A stretch of 64,000 nucleotides of DNA from an uncultured Flavobacterium sp. (GTDB lineage Bacteria; Bacteroidota; Bacteroidia; Flavobacteriales; Flavobacteriaceae): assembly GCF_946220915.1 (NCBI RefSeq), contig NZ_CAMIHH010000005.1, positions 1 to 64,000 on the forward strand, written 5' to 3'. Below the pieces are notes generated by a model that saw only the letters and a program-made list of their open reading frames with translations, was not told the DNA's origin and did no database searches. Shown in pieces: positions 48,609 through 57,578 of this stretch. Position numbers and translations under genes: made by a program. The stretch's first letter is position 1; each line of letters starts with the position of its first letter.

Positions 48609-49217
48609 TTATTTTCTTGTACTATCGTGGTATTGTGTCGGCGTACTGTTGTTCCATATCGTCAAGATATCAGTGGCAACGGCTGCCCCGCTTCCTGCCG
48701 CAATGGCAAGCTGGCTGCGGTGCCCGGCGAGTGTACCGGCTACGTAGATGCCTTCGGACACAAGGTGGTCGTCATTCTTTAGCTGAATGCGGTTCTTTTC
48801 GGGCATTGCCTTTTTATGCGGAATGATATGGCCCATCAGGCCTTCGATGGCAAAAGTGTTAGCCGACCCTATGGCCACAACAATAGTTCTTGCCTGATAG
48901 GTGTTTTTATTCGTAGTAACGGTAAAGTTACCGGCATCGCCTGTTACACTCATTACCTTCTCGTTGGGTATTTGTTCCATGTCGGGATAAAGCGAGGCAA
49001 GCTGCTGCAGGCTTTCGTCCATTAGGTCTTTACCCAGCTTTCCGGGCGTTACGCCATATGCGTTCCAAAAGATGGCATCCTGTAAGGCCGATGTTTTCTG
49101 GTGGGTAAAAATTGCAGCCTTTTTTCCCTCGGCATACGGTTTTTTGAGTGCGGATCCCAATACCAGTGCACAGGATACCCCTGATGCGCCTCCGCCAATG
49201 ATAAGTACATCGAGCAT
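48609..49217 (-). CDS. Small FAD-binding oxidoreductase, single Rossmann domain (202 aa)
   Basis: MLDVLIIGGGASGVSCALVLG is a classic FAD dinucleotide-binding fold, and GIYVAGTLAGHRSQLAIAAGSGAAVA is the second FAD motif of thioredoxin-reductase-like enzymes. The NADPH domain and redox CxxC of true thioredoxin reductases are missing, so it is a compact family member whose electron donor is unknown. The ATG at 49217 is preferred over an upstream ATG at 49244, because it begins directly at the FAD motif and lies one base after the stop of the small membrane protein gene (TAA-T-ATG), a coupling arrangement. Confidence 0.8.
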   Translation of the reverse strand: MLDVLIIGGGASGVSCALVLGSALKKPYAEGKKAAIFTHQKTSALQDAIFWNAYGVTPGKLGKDLMDESLQQLASLYPDMEQIPNEKVMSVTGDAGNFTVTTNKNTYQARTIVVAIGSANTFAIEGLMGHIIPHKKAMPEKNRIQLKNDDHLVSEGIYVAGTLAGHRSQLAIAAGSGAAVATDILTIWNNSTPTQYHDSTRK

Positions 49218-49218
49218 A

Positions 49219-49419
49219 TTAGTGATTTCGGGTTTTTTCTTCAATGTTTTTAGATAGCCTGAATATCAATAGAATGCATACCGCGCAAAGCGATGCCACG
49301 ATGCCAATGAGGGCTACAAGGCTGTTTCCTTCGGTAATATTTTTAAAATCGAGTTGGGTTGCGTTAAAAATGATTAGCCCCAATGCAATGGCTATCAGCG
49401 TGTAGATAAAAATTTTCAT
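49219..49419 (-). CDS. Small two-helix membrane protein (66 aa)
   Basis: Two hydrophobic segments (residues about 4-20 and 34-54, the second LVALIGIVASLCAVCILLIF) are joined by a polar loop (DFKNITEGN), with a charged C-terminal tail (RLSKNIEEKTRNH). I do not recognise a characterised family, though similar small proteins occur beside this oxidoreductase type in Bacteroidetes as far as I recall. Its stop is one base before the FAD-protein start, so it may anchor or partner that enzyme. Confidence 0.7.
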   Translation of the reverse strand: MKIFIYTLIAIALGLIIFNATQLDFKNITEGNSLVALIGIVASLCAVCILLIFRLSKNIEEKTRNH

Positions 49420-49476
49420 ATAGTTGTATTTACGTATATGGCAGGTTTGAACGGTGTGAAAGTATAAAATTTAATA

Positions 49477-50052
49477 TTATAGGAATAATTGTTTAACATT
49501 CGCTGCAAATAATTTAACAGCTATGGCAAGGAGCACCACCCCGAATACTTTCCGGATGACTCCCAGGCCGTTATCGCCCAAAAGCTTTTCGATTTTTGCA
49601 GATGATTTGAGTACTATGAACACTAAGATCACATTGATCACAATGGCGATGATGATGTTTATCTTTTCAAATTCGGCCCGGAGGGAAAGGATGGTCGTCA
49701 TGGTTCCGGCACCTGCAATGAGGGGGAACGCAATGGGCACAATGGATGCCGTACTGGGGTTATCCTCCTTATAAAGCCGTATGCCCAGTATCATTTCGAG
49801 CGCCAGGAAAAAGAGCACAAACGATCCCGCTACCGCAAAGGAGTTGGCATCGATCCCTATGAGCTTAAGTATCTCTTCGCCCACAAAAAGGAACGCGATC
49901 ATGATGACCATTGCCACTACCGATGCTTTTTCAGACTGGATGTGCCCCAGCTTGGTGCGCAGGTCGACTATGATGGGTATGCTCCCAATGATGTCGATTA
50001 CGGCAAAAAGTACCATCGTTATTGTAAATACCTGCTTCCAGTCGAAACCCAT
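49477..50052 (-). CDS. MarC family integral membrane protein (191 aa)
   Basis: Six hydrophobic segments cover the protein, with the MarC motifs DIIGSIPII, the VGEEILKLIGI/FAVAGSFVLF region and IPLA-like SIVPIAFPLIAGAGTMTT. The function of MarC proteins is unresolved; they were once linked to drug resistance without support. The frame extends to 50151, but ATG 50052 is chosen because it gives the standard length and a TACTTTTG promoter box lies at 50076-50083, inside the longer version. Confidence 0.9.
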   Translation of the reverse strand: MGFDWKQVFTITMVLFAVIDIIGSIPIIVDLRTKLGHIQSEKASVVAMVIMIAFLFVGEEILKLIGIDANSFAVAGSFVLFFLALEMILGIRLYKEDNPSTASIVPIAFPLIAGAGTMTTILSLRAEFEKINIIIAIVINVILVFIVLKSSAKIEKLLGDNGLGVIRKVFGVVLLAIAVKLFAANVKQLFL

Positions 50053-50075
50053 GACTAATTGGTTTTTAGGGACTG

Positions 50076-50083
50076 CAAAAGTA
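50076..50083 (-). promoter_or_regulatory. Candidate -7 element for the marC-like gene
   Basis: On the minus strand TACTTTTG matches TAnnTTTG, 24 nt before the ATG at 50052; it decides the start of that gene. Confidence 0.45.
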
Positions 50084-50162
50084 TTGCATATATTTTTCAT
50101 CGGCGCTAAATCGGCGTTAAATTTTAAGAGGGGTTTGGCTACATTCACCAAGGGAGATTTTG

Positions 50163-50238
50163 CCGCGAATTAAACGAATCACACAAATTTTAGCCTGTTG
50201 TCGTTACGTTTTGACAGAATTAGTGTAATTCGTGGCTA
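50163..50238. repeat. Intergenic inverted repeat with GCC(G/A)CGAATTA arms
   Basis: GCCGCGAATTAAACGAATC on the left pairs with the complement of AATTAGTGTAATTCGTGGC on the right, with about 15 of 19 positions matching. It lies between divergent genes and abuts the promoter box of the DUF3109 gene. Confidence 0.6.
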
Positions 50239-50243
50239 AAACG

Positions 50244-50251
50244 TATCTTTG
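50244..50251 (+). promoter_or_regulatory. Candidate -7 element for the DUF3109 gene (near-leaderless)
   Basis: TATCTTTG matches TAnnTTTG and ends only 4 nt before the ATG at 50256, implying a leaderless or very short-leader transcript. Confidence 0.45.
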
Positions 50252-50255
50252 CCCC

Positions 50256-50843
50256 ATGTTTCAACTGGGGAAAACAATAGTATCTGAGGATATTTTACAA
50301 AAGGAATTTGTGTGCAACCTTTCTGCATGCAAAGGGGGATGCTGCGTGGATGGCGATGCCGGCGCGCCGCTTAATGAAGAGGAGACAAAAATACTGGAAG
50401 CTATTTATCCTAAGGTAAAACCATTCCTGCGCAAGGAAGGGATCGAAGCCATCGAAGCACAGGGTGCCTGGGTTAACGGTACTGACGGCGACCTTGAAAC
50501 GCCGCTCATAGAAAACAAGGATTGTGCCTACGTGATCTTTGATGGCGAAACGGCACTTTGCGGTATCGAGCAGGCATACAACCAGGGCATTGTCGACTGG
50601 AAAAAGCCTGTATCCTGCCATCTGTACCCTGTGCGCGTAAAAGACTTTACCGAATTTGCCGCTGTAAATTACGACCGCTGGGACATATGCGACCCAGCCT
50701 GCGCACTGGGCAAGGAACTGGAAGTGCCCATATACAAATTTGTAAAGGAAGCGCTCATAAGGCGGTTTGGCAAAGACTGGTATGCCGAGCTGGAAAAAGT
50801 AGCCGGTGAACTGAAGGAAAACCCGATACAAAGGAGACGGTAA
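50256..50843 (+). CDS. DUF3109 family cysteine-rich protein (195 aa)
   Basis: The protein is soluble and carries conserved cysteines: CNLSACKGGCC near residue 18, KDCAYVIF, ALCGIEQAY, SCHLYPVRV and WDICDPACALG. The pattern suggests a metal or Fe-S cluster and is reminiscent of YkgJ-like zinc/iron-chelating proteins; the DUF3109 name reflects unknown function. ATG 50256 is preferred over a GTG at 50232 because of the domain start and the adjacent promoter box. Gene neighbours give no functional hint. Confidence 0.85.
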   Translation: MFQLGKTIVSEDILQKEFVCNLSACKGGCCVDGDAGAPLNEEETKILEAIYPKVKPFLRKEGIEAIEAQGAWVNGTDGDLETPLIENKDCAYVIFDGETALCGIEQAYNQGIVDWKKPVSCHLYPVRVKDFTEFAAVNYDRWDICDPACALGKELEVPIYKFVKEALIRRFGKDWYAELEKVAGELKENPIQRRR

Positions 50844-50912
50844 AAACCCGTGTTAAACCCCTTGTTTTACTGCCTGTTCAGGAAAAAAATCGGTATATTC
50901 GAACAACATAAG

Positions 50913-50940
50913 AATTTGATAATCAAATAATTATCAAATT
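50913..50940. promoter_or_regulatory. Perfect inverted repeat upstream of nrdB
   Basis: AATTTGATAAT and ATTATCAAATT form an 11-bp perfect inverted repeat with a 6-nt spacer, about 150 bp before the nrdB ATG. No T-run follows, so it is more like an operator than a terminator. Confidence 0.35.
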
Positions 50941-50998
50941 AATAAATCTTTAACGTTTCGTTAAGGGTTGTTAAAAACTATGCCGGATTGTGAATAAG

Positions 50999-51023
50999 TT
51001 TGACTTTCATTTTCTAAGTCAAA
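50999..51023. promoter_or_regulatory. TTTGACTT/AAGTCAAA inverted repeat upstream of nrdB
   Basis: An 8-bp perfect inverted repeat with a 9-nt spacer. The half-site AAGTCAAA recurs at 51079-51086, 5 nt before the nrdB start. It is a candidate operator for the reductase genes. Confidence 0.35.
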
Positions 51024-51091
51024 TACCAATCTTTGTATCTCCTTCGTGACACACCGAACATCTATATCAATACAATAAAAGTCAAAGCATT

Positions 51092-52069
51092 ATGTCTGCA
51101 CCCGAGCCGATATTAACGGAAAATAAAAACAGGTTTGTGATTTTCCCAATAAAACACCACGATATATGGGAATGGTACAAAAAAATGGAAGCCAGCTTCT
51201 GGACTGCAGAAGAAATAGACCTGCACCAGGACCTGAACGACTGGAATACCAAACTGAACGATGATGAAAAATACTTCATCAAGCACATCCTGGCGTTCTT
51301 CGCAGCATCGGACGGCATCGTGAATGAGAACCTGGCTGAAAACTTCGTAAATGAGGTTCAGTACCCGGAGGCAAAATTCTTCTATGGCTTCCAGATCATG
51401 ATGGAAAACATACACAGCGAAACCTATTCGCTGCTCATTGATACCTATGTGAAGGATGAGAATGAAAAAGACCAGCTTTTTAATGCCCTTGAGGTTTTCC
51501 CTGCCATCAAAAAGAAAGCAGAGTGGGCGCTGAAATGGATCGAGTCGGACTCCTTTGCCGAAAGGCTTATTGCATTTGCCGCCGTAGAGGGGATCTTCTT
51601 CTCAGGGGCGTTCTGCTCCATCTTCTGGCTCAAGAAACGCGGACTGATGCCGGGCCTTACTTTCTCTAATGAACTTATATCAAGGGACGAAGGTGTGCAT
51701 TGCGATTTTGCAGTACACCTGCATAACCACCACCTTGTGAACAAGGTGCCAAAACCAAGGATCAAAGAGATCATTGTGGATGCCCTGGACATTGAGCGCG
51801 AATTCATTACTGAGTCGCTCCCGGTGAGCCTTATCGGGATGAATTCAACACTGATGATCCAGTACCTGGAGTTTGTGGCCGACAGGCTTTTGGTGGAACT
51901 GGGCTGTGAAAGGCAGTTCAACCAGGGCAACCCGTTCGATTTCATGGATATGATATCGCTTCAGGGCAAAACCAATTTCTTTGAAAAAAGGGTGTCCGAA
52001 TACCAAAAAGCGGGCGTGCTCAACAAAGAAGGCGATTCGCAGAAGATCAGCTTTGATGCCGACTTTTAA
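51092..52069 (+). CDS. nrdB: Ribonucleoside-diphosphate reductase small (beta) subunit, class Ia
   Basis: The R2 subunit (325 aa) houses the di-iron centre and tyrosyl radical used by NrdA to make deoxyribonucleotides. The sequence is of the eukaryote-like type: [39 protein letters not shown] with the likely radical Tyr98, [20 protein letters not shown] and [18 protein letters not shown] carrying iron ligands. Length fits. nrdA follows after 234 bp containing an inverted-repeat element, on the same strand. Inverted repeats upstream may be regulatory. Confidence 0.97.
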   Translation: MSAPEPILTENKNRFVIFPIKHHDIWEWYKKMEASFWTAEEIDLHQDLNDWNTKLNDDEKYFIKHILAFFAASDGIVNENLAENFVNEVQYPEAKFFYGFQIMMENIHSETYSLLIDTYVKDENEKDQLFNALEVFPAIKKKAEWALKWIESDSFAERLIAFAAVEGIFFSGAFCSIFWLKKRGLMPGLTFSNELISRDEGVHCDFAVHLHNHHLVNKVPKPRIKEIIVDALDIEREFITESLPVSLIGMNSTLMIQYLEFVADRLLVELGCERQFNQGNPFDFMDMISLQGKTNFFEKRVSEYQKAGVLNKEGDSQKISFDADF

Positions 52070-52082
52070 TTGAACATGATTA

Positions 52083-52228
52083 TTAACCACATAGATACAT
52101 AATTTTCGTAATTGATTAAGGAAATGTGTAAAGATCATGTAGCATAAGGCCCCGCTTCATCTATATGGGCTTCTCTTCAAAGCCTGAAAACTTTTATAAG
52201 CCTGTTGACTATGTTTCTATGTGTTAAA
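52083..52228. repeat. Intergenic inverted repeat between nrdB and nrdA
   Basis: Left arm AACCACATAGATACATA and right arm CTATGTTTCTATGTGTT are imperfect complements about 110 bp apart. The composition and placement resemble dispersed Flavobacterium intergenic repeats. Confidence 0.55.
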
Positions 52229-52303
52229 AATAAAATGACTTACTAAACCGATCAATAGGCGTGTGAGGGCGCGCCAATTAATAACTTTTTAAAATGTTGC
52301 CTT

Positions 52304-54721
52304 ATGTATGTAGTTAAAAGAGATGGAAGAAAAGAGCCGGTAATGTTCGACAAGATCACGGACAGGATAAGGAAATTGTGCTATGAACTGAATGACCTGG
52401 TAGACCCGGTTAAAGTGGCAATGCGTGTTATCGAAGGGCTGTATGATGGCGTTACTACATCCGAACTGGATAACCTTGCGGCAGAAACTGCCGCATCCAT
52501 GACGGTAACACACCCTGATTTTGCACAGTTGGCAGCCCGCATTGCGGTATCCAACCTGCATAAAAACACCAAGAAGTCGTTTTCGGAAACGATGCACGAC
52601 ATGTACCACTATGTAAACCCAAGGACAGGCCAGGAATCGCCGCTGCTTTCGGACGAAGTATACGAAGCGATCATGGCCAATGCCGAAGTGCTCGACTCTA
52701 CCATCATCTACAACAGGGACTTCAATTATGATTATTTCGGGTTCAAAACGCTTGAGCGTTCCTACCTTCTTAAAATAAACGGACAGATCGTTGAGCGCCC
52801 GCAGCACATGCTTATGCGTGTATCTGTTGGCATCCACCTGAACGACATCCAGTCGGCCATAGAAACTTATGAGCTGATGTCTAAAAAATACTTTACCCAC
52901 GCTACGCCTACGCTCTTTAATGCCGGTACGCCAAAAGCGCAGATGTCGTCGTGCTTCCTTCTTACCATGAGGGACGACAGCATCGAGGGCATTTATGATA
53001 CGCTGAAGCAAACCGCCATGATATCGCAGTCTGCCGGAGGCATAGGTTTATCTATCCATAACGTGAGGGCTACGGGATCGTACATCCGTGGAACAAATGG
53101 TACTTCGAACGGTATCGTGCCGATGCTGCGTGTATTCAACGATACCGCACGCTATGTAGACCAGGGCGGCGGCAAGCGCAAGGGCAGCTTTGCCATTTAC
53201 ATTGAAACATGGCATGCTGACATCTTCGACTTTCTGGACCTGAAAAAGAACCATGGTAAGGAGGAGATGCGTGCGCGTGACTTGTTCTACGCGATGTGGA
53301 CCTCCGACCTGTTCATGAAACGTGTACAGGAAGATGCGCAATGGACACTGATGTGCCCTAACGAATGCCCGGGACTGTATGATGTATATGGTGACGAATT
53401 TGAAGCGCTGTACCATTCATATGAAGCTGCCGGAAAAGGCCGCAAGACCATAAAGGCGCGTGAGCTTTGGGAAAAAATACTCGAGTCGCAAATAGAGACC
53501 GGAACGCCTTACATGCTATACAAGGATGCGGCCAACAGGAAATCGAACCAGAAAAACCTGGGTGTTATCCGCTCGTCCAACCTTTGTACAGAGATCATGG
53601 AGTATACCGCCCCGGATGAAGTGGCTGTATGTAACCTGGCCTCGATATCACTGCCGATGTTCGTAGAGAACGGCCAGTTTAACCACCAGTACCTGTATGA
53701 TGTGACCAAGCGTGTAACGCGCAACCTGAACAAGGTTATCGACAGGAATTTTTATCCTGTACAGGAAGCCGAAAACTCCAATATGCGCCACCGCCCTGTA
53801 GGGTTAGGCGTGCAGGGGCTTGCAGATGCATTTATATTAATGCGCCTTCCGTTTACCAGCGATGAAGCTAAAAAACTGAACCAGGAGATATTCGAGACCA
53901 TGTATTTTGCCGCAGTAACCGCTTCGATGGAAGAGGCAAAAGCAGACGGGCCATATTCTACCTTCCAAGGTTCGCCAATATCGCAGGGCGAGTTCCAGTA
54001 CAACCTTTGGGGGCTGAAAGACGAAGACCTGAGTGGGCGTTGGGACTGGGCTTCGCTTCGTAAAGAGGTTATGGAGCACGGCGTGCGCAACTCCCTGCTC
54101 ATGGCGCCAATGCCTACCGCATCTACATCGCAGATACTTGGAAACAATGAGGCATTTGAGCCGTATACATCCAATATATACACCAGGCGGGTGCTTTCGG
54201 GCGAATTCATCGTGGTAAACAAGCACCTGCTGGAAGACCTTGTAAAATTGGGCTTGTGGAACGAAAACCTGAAACAGGAAGTAATGCGTAACAACGGTTC
54301 CATACAGGATATTGACGTGATCCCTGCCGACATCAAAGAACTGTACAAAACGGTTTGGGAAATGAGCATGAAGGACATCATCGACATGTCGCGCCAAAGG
54401 GGCTACTTCATTGACCAGTCGCAGTCGCTTAACCTGTTCATGGAGGGCGCTACGTTTGCCAAGCTTACCTCGATGCATTTTTACGCATGGCAAAGCGGCC
54501 TGAAAACGGGTATGTACTACCTGAGGACGAAGAGCGCGGTGGATGCCATCAAGTTTACCCTTAATAACGACAAAAAAGCCGAAACAGCCCCAAAACCGGA
54601 ACTCGTAGCCGAAACTGTAACAGTAGAGGCTGATGCCCCGATGGCAGTAACCGAGTTCCAGGCAATGCTGGAGCGCTCCCGCAACGCTGACCCGGAAGAT
54701 TGCGAAATGTGCGGGTCTTAA
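52304..54721 (+). CDS. nrdA: Ribonucleoside-diphosphate reductase large (alpha) subunit, class Ia
   Basis: The 805-aa R1 subunit reduces ribonucleoside diphosphates. An N-terminal ATP cone (about residues 1-90, starting [18 protein letters not shown]) suggests overall dATP/ATP activity control. Active-site C217 (MSSCFLL), N426, C428 and E430 ([10 protein letters not shown]) and the radical-transfer tyrosines (GMYYLRT) are present. The C-terminal redox pair C800/C803 (DCEMCGS) receives electrons from thioredoxin or glutaredoxin. It pairs with nrdB upstream and ends at a strong terminator. Confidence 0.97.
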   Translation: MYVVKRDGRKEPVMFDKITDRIRKLCYELNDLVDPVKVAMRVIEGLYDGVTTSELDNLAAETAASMTVTHPDFAQLAARIAVSNLHKNTKKSFSETMHDMYHYVNPRTGQESPLLSDEVYEAIMANAEVLDSTIIYNRDFNYDYFGFKTLERSYLLKINGQIVERPQHMLMRVSVGIHLNDIQSAIETYELMSKKYFTHATPTLFNAGTPKAQMSSCFLLTMRDDSIEGIYDTLKQTAMISQSAGGIGLSIHNVRATGSYIRGTNGTSNGIVPMLRVFNDTARYVDQGGGKRKGSFAIYIETWHADIFDFLDLKKNHGKEEMRARDLFYAMWTSDLFMKRVQEDAQWTLMCPNECPGLYDVYGDEFEALYHSYEAAGKGRKTIKARELWEKILESQIETGTPYMLYKDAANRKSNQKNLGVIRSSNLCTEIMEYTAPDEVAVCNLASISLPMFVENGQFNHQYLYDVTKRVTRNLNKVIDRNFYPVQEAENSNMRHRPVGLGVQGLADAFILMRLPFTSDEAKKLNQEIFETMYFAAVTASMEEAKADGPYSTFQGSPISQGEFQYNLWGLKDEDLSGRWDWASLRKEVMEHGVRNSLLMAPMPTASTSQILGNNEAFEPYTSNIYTRRVLSGEFIVVNKHLLEDLVKLGLWNENLKQEVMRNNGSIQDIDVIPADIKELYKTVWEMSMKDIIDMSRQRGYFIDQSQSLNLFMEGATFAKLTSMHFYAWQSGLKTGMYYLRTKSAVDAIKFTLNNDKKAETAPKPELVAETVTVEADAPMAVTEFQAMLERSRNADPEDCEMCGS

Positions 54722-54743
54722 TCAACAAACACAAATAACCCAC

Positions 54744-54780
54744 GAAGGAGCAGCTTAGTTTGCTCCTTCTTTTTTATTTT
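54744..54780 (+). terminator. Terminator of nrdA
   Basis: GAAGGAGCA and TGCTCCTTC form a 9-bp stem with an 8-nt loop, followed by a long T-run that itself overlaps the promoter box of the next gene. Confidence 0.9.
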
Positions 54781-54782
54781 TG
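54775..54782 (+). promoter_or_regulatory. Candidate -7 element inside the nrdA terminator tail
   Basis: TATTTTTG matches TAnnTTTG and ends 18 nt before the ATG at 54801, overlapping the T-run of the preceding terminator. Confidence 0.4.
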
Positions 54783-54800
54783 GTCAATAAAGGAAAAATC

Positions 54801-55034
54801 ATGTCAAAAGACGATAAAGCCATTTACACCGGCACCATAGAAAAAGACGAAGCCGGCAACTATCATTGTGGCGAATACCTGCTGGATTACCGCCAGGTGG
54901 AAAGCAAGTTTAAAATAGGGGATAAAATTACCATTAAATCGGTTATAGAGAACCCCAGCGACAAAAGCTATGCACAGTATCCAATGAAATCAAAAGAGTT
55001 TTCATTAGCCGATAAGAAGAAATTTTTAAAATAG
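54801..55034 (+). CDS. Small hypothetical beta-rich protein between nrdA and dgt (77 aa)
   Basis: The ATG at 54801 follows an AAGGA sequence and is chosen over a GTG at 54780, which lies in the promoter region. The protein is soluble and charged, with short beta-strand patterns (AIYTGTIEKDEAGNYHCGEYLL, KFKIGDKITIKSVIENP) resembling an OB- or SH3-like small barrel, and a Lys-rich end. I do not recognise a named family. Its position between the reductase and dGTPase genes suggests, but does not show, a link to dNTP metabolism. Confidence 0.7.
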   Translation: MSKDDKAIYTGTIEKDEAGNYHCGEYLLDYRQVESKFKIGDKITIKSVIENPSDKSYAQYPMKSKEFSLADKKKFLK

Positions 55035-55141
55035 ATTATTAGAATTTAGATGTTAGAATTGAGAAAGGCTGATGACTCAAATGTTATGTAGGCGATACTA
55101 ATCTCAATACTCAATACTACGATCTCAATACCCATATTAAA

Positions 55142-56488
55142 ATGATGCAATGGGAACAGCTGCTGTCACTCAAAAGGCACGGCGATACAAGCAAGCGGTT
55201 ACGTAAAGAACAGGACGATACCCGCCTTGGTTTCGAGGTGGATTACGACCGTATAATATTCTCTTCAGCCTTCCGCAGCCTGCAGGATAAAACACAGGTA
55301 ATTCCGCTCTCCAAAACCGACTTCGTGCATACCCGCCTTACCCACAGCCTTGAGGTATCGGTAGTGGGCCGTTCGCTGGGCAGGCTCGTTGGTAAAAAAA
55401 TCATCGAAAAGCATCCGCACCTTAAGGAAGTACACGGCTATCACATGAATGATTTTGGTGCCATTGTGGCTGCTGCTGCACTGTCACATGACATTGGCAA
55501 CCCGCCTTTCGGGCATTCCGGGGAAAAGGCCATCGGCGAATATTTCAATTCAGGTAAAGGCAGTCAATATAAAGGCCGGCTTACCAATAAGGAGTGGCAG
55601 GACCTCATCGATTTTGAGGGCAATGCCAATGGGCTTAACCTGCTTACGGCATCGCGCCCGGGTGTGGATGGCGGATTGAGGCTTACCTATGCTACCCTCG
55701 GGGCTTTCATGAAATATCCCAAGGAGTCACTTCCTAAAAAGCCCACAGGAAATATTTCCGATAAAAAATACGGCTTCTTCCAGTGTGATAAGGAATTCGT
55801 GCAGGATGTTGCACAGGAACTCGGGATGATCCCGAACAAAACCGGCGACGACATGGGTTTTGAGCGCCATCCGCTGGCCTACCTGGTAGAAGCGGCAGAC
55901 GACATCTGCTATACCATCATCGATTTTGAAGATGGAATTAACCTTGGTGCCATACAGGAAGAATTTGCACTGGAATACCTTATAAAACTCGTTAAGGACA
56001 CGATAGACCGTGCCAAATACAATGCACTTGCCACTAAGGAAGACAGGCTGGGTTATCTTCGGGCCCTGGCAATAGGAAGCCTTATAAACGATGCAGTGCA
56101 TGTTTTTCTTGAAAACGAAGAGGCCATCCTTGCAGGGAAATTTCCGTATGCTCTTATGGATCAGGGAAAATATACGGCGCAAATGAAAGACATCATCAAC
56201 CTGAGCGTAAAGAACATTTATCAAAGCCGGGAGGTGGTAGAAAAAGAGGTGATAGGCTACAGGATTATCGCTACGCTGCTCGACACATTTTGCACTGCCT
56301 ATAATAATAAATTTGATGGGCAGGAAAGGCATTATGACAAGCTGGCATTGAGATTGCTTCCCGAAAAATTCATTACTGAAAAGATGAGCCTCTACGACCG
56401 CCTGCTGCACATCTGCCACTTTGTTTCTACCCTGACAGATGGAAAAGCGGTGCTGCTGTATAATACGATTACAGGAATGGCCCCATAG
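55142..56488 (+). CDS. dgt: Deoxyguanosinetriphosphate triphosphohydrolase-like protein (448 aa)
   Basis: dGTPases convert dGTP to deoxyguanosine and triphosphate. The HD-superfamily ligands are visible: RLTHSLEVSVVGRSLG, ALSHDIGNPPFGHSGEKAI and EAADDICYTIIDFEDG, with an N-terminal RKEQDDTRLGFEVDYDRIIFSSAFR segment typical of the family. Two adjacent ATGs (MMQWEQ) are possible starts. It lies downstream of nrdB-nrdA and a small gene on the same strand, bringing dNTP synthesis and removal together. No clear terminator follows; a CCCCC-TTC-GGGGG hairpin lies at 56564-56576 between it and the convergent next gene. Confidence 0.95.
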   Translation: MMQWEQLLSLKRHGDTSKRLRKEQDDTRLGFEVDYDRIIFSSAFRSLQDKTQVIPLSKTDFVHTRLTHSLEVSVVGRSLGRLVGKKIIEKHPHLKEVHGYHMNDFGAIVAAAALSHDIGNPPFGHSGEKAIGEYFNSGKGSQYKGRLTNKEWQDLIDFEGNANGLNLLTASRPGVDGGLRLTYATLGAFMKYPKESLPKKPTGNISDKKYGFFQCDKEFVQDVAQELGMIPNKTGDDMGFERHPLAYLVEAADDICYTIIDFEDGINLGAIQEEFALEYLIKLVKDTIDRAKYNALATKEDRLGYLRALAIGSLINDAVHVFLENEEAILAGKFPYALMDQGKYTAQMKDIINLSVKNIYQSREVVEKEVIGYRIIATLLDTFCTAYNNKFDGQERHYDKLALRLLPEKFITEKMSLYDRLLHICHFVSTLTDGKAVLLYNTITGMAP

Positions 56489-56584
56489 CCCCCAAAGGAA
56501 GCAAAGAGCCGCACCAGCGTGAGCCCTTTTTGCCTAACAATCTTAACGGGAAAGAGTGGGATTCCCCCTTCGGGGGTTAGGGAG

Positions 56585-57535
56585 CTAGAAAGTATAGCTC
56601 AACCCCACGCCCAGCATTTGCTTCAGCTGGATCTTAGGGCCAACCTGTATTACGGTCCCGGCAATTTCCTCGGTGGCTTTCACATCGTCGTCATAAATGA
56701 TATGCGTGCCTATGTTGGCTTTCACATATTCATTTACCGTCATGTCGAGCTGCAGCTGCCAGTTGACATCAACATTTCCAAAATTATTCAGGTAATCCGT
56801 ATATAGCGTGAGCCTGTGGTCCAGCATGATATTCTTGAATATCTGTCTCTTAAAATTATTGGTAAGCAGTATCCCCACCTCTGTACGTGACTTTTTACCA
56901 TGCTCTATGATATTCCCATCGGCATCCTTTTTTGCACCGTCCACACCAAAGGCCCCTTTGTCGGCAAGGTCCTGGTTGAGTACAAGAGTGGTTTTATTGG
57001 TTAGCGGAGAAAAATAGGCATTCAGGCCCAGGTCCTTCCGGATGTACTCGGTTCCGACCCCGAGGAAGATATAAGCAGGGGCGAAAGGCCCGGAAATTTC
57101 GTCGGTAGTGTTGGGGTATTGATAGCCATTGGCAAACTGTGTCTGGAAGTTGGCCTTGGCGCTGTAATACCAGTTGGATATCGTGTCACTACGATAGCCA
57201 AAAGTAGAATTGAGTTGTATCTGGTCGTCGGTTTTGCGCGTTTCCTGGCCCTCCTGGCTGTTTAGGCCATATTTCATTATGAGCTCGTTGTGCCAGTTCA
57301 TGTATTTTTTTGTGTATTTCCGTACAAAATGAGCCTTGCCTAGAATAGCTACCGAGTTATTACCGCCTACACTCCAGTTAACGAAAGATATCTGGTTGAC
57401 ATCGAGCCCGAGGGCATTCGTCCTTTCCCAATACGTTATGGAGTCGGGCAGGGTTGTGGTGATCAGTACCTGGGATCGCGACAGTTGGGTAAATGCAATA
57501 AGCAGCAGGGCGACAAAGCAGGCTTTACTATTCAT
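56585..57535 (-). CDS. DUF3078 family probable outer-membrane protein (316 aa)
   Basis: A signal peptide (ending LSRSQ) is followed by about ten amphipathic beta-strands with alternating aromatic residues (FVRKYTKKYMNWHNELIMKY, TLYTDYLNNFGNVDVNWQLQLDM) and a final strand ending in Phe (LGVGLSYTF), as in outer-membrane beta-barrels. The family, common in Bacteroidetes, has no known function. It lies 43 bp downstream of dxs on the same strand and may be expressed with it. Confidence 0.85.
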   Translation of the reverse strand: MNSKACFVALLLIAFTQLSRSQVLITTTLPDSITYWERTNALGLDVNQISFVNWSVGGNNSVAILGKAHFVRKYTKKYMNWHNELIMKYGLNSQEGQETRKTDDQIQLNSTFGYRSDTISNWYYSAKANFQTQFANGYQYPNTTDEISGPFAPAYIFLGVGTEYIRKDLGLNAYFSPLTNKTTLVLNQDLADKGAFGVDGAKKDADGNIIEHGKKSRTEVGILLTNNFKRQIFKNIMLDHRLTLYTDYLNNFGNVDVNWQLQLDMTVNEYVKANIGTHIIYDDDVKATEEIAGTVIQVGPKIQLKQMLGVGLSYTF

Positions 57536-57578
57536 TAAAATGGTCTTTAGTGGAAATGCGGTGCAAAATTCGGCAATT

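Noticed and set aside
56564..56576. CCCCC-TTC-GGGGG hairpin as terminator of dgt
   Set aside because: There is no T-run on either strand after the stem; it more likely belongs to a GC-rich dispersed repeat also seen in kinase 1 at 34927-34951.
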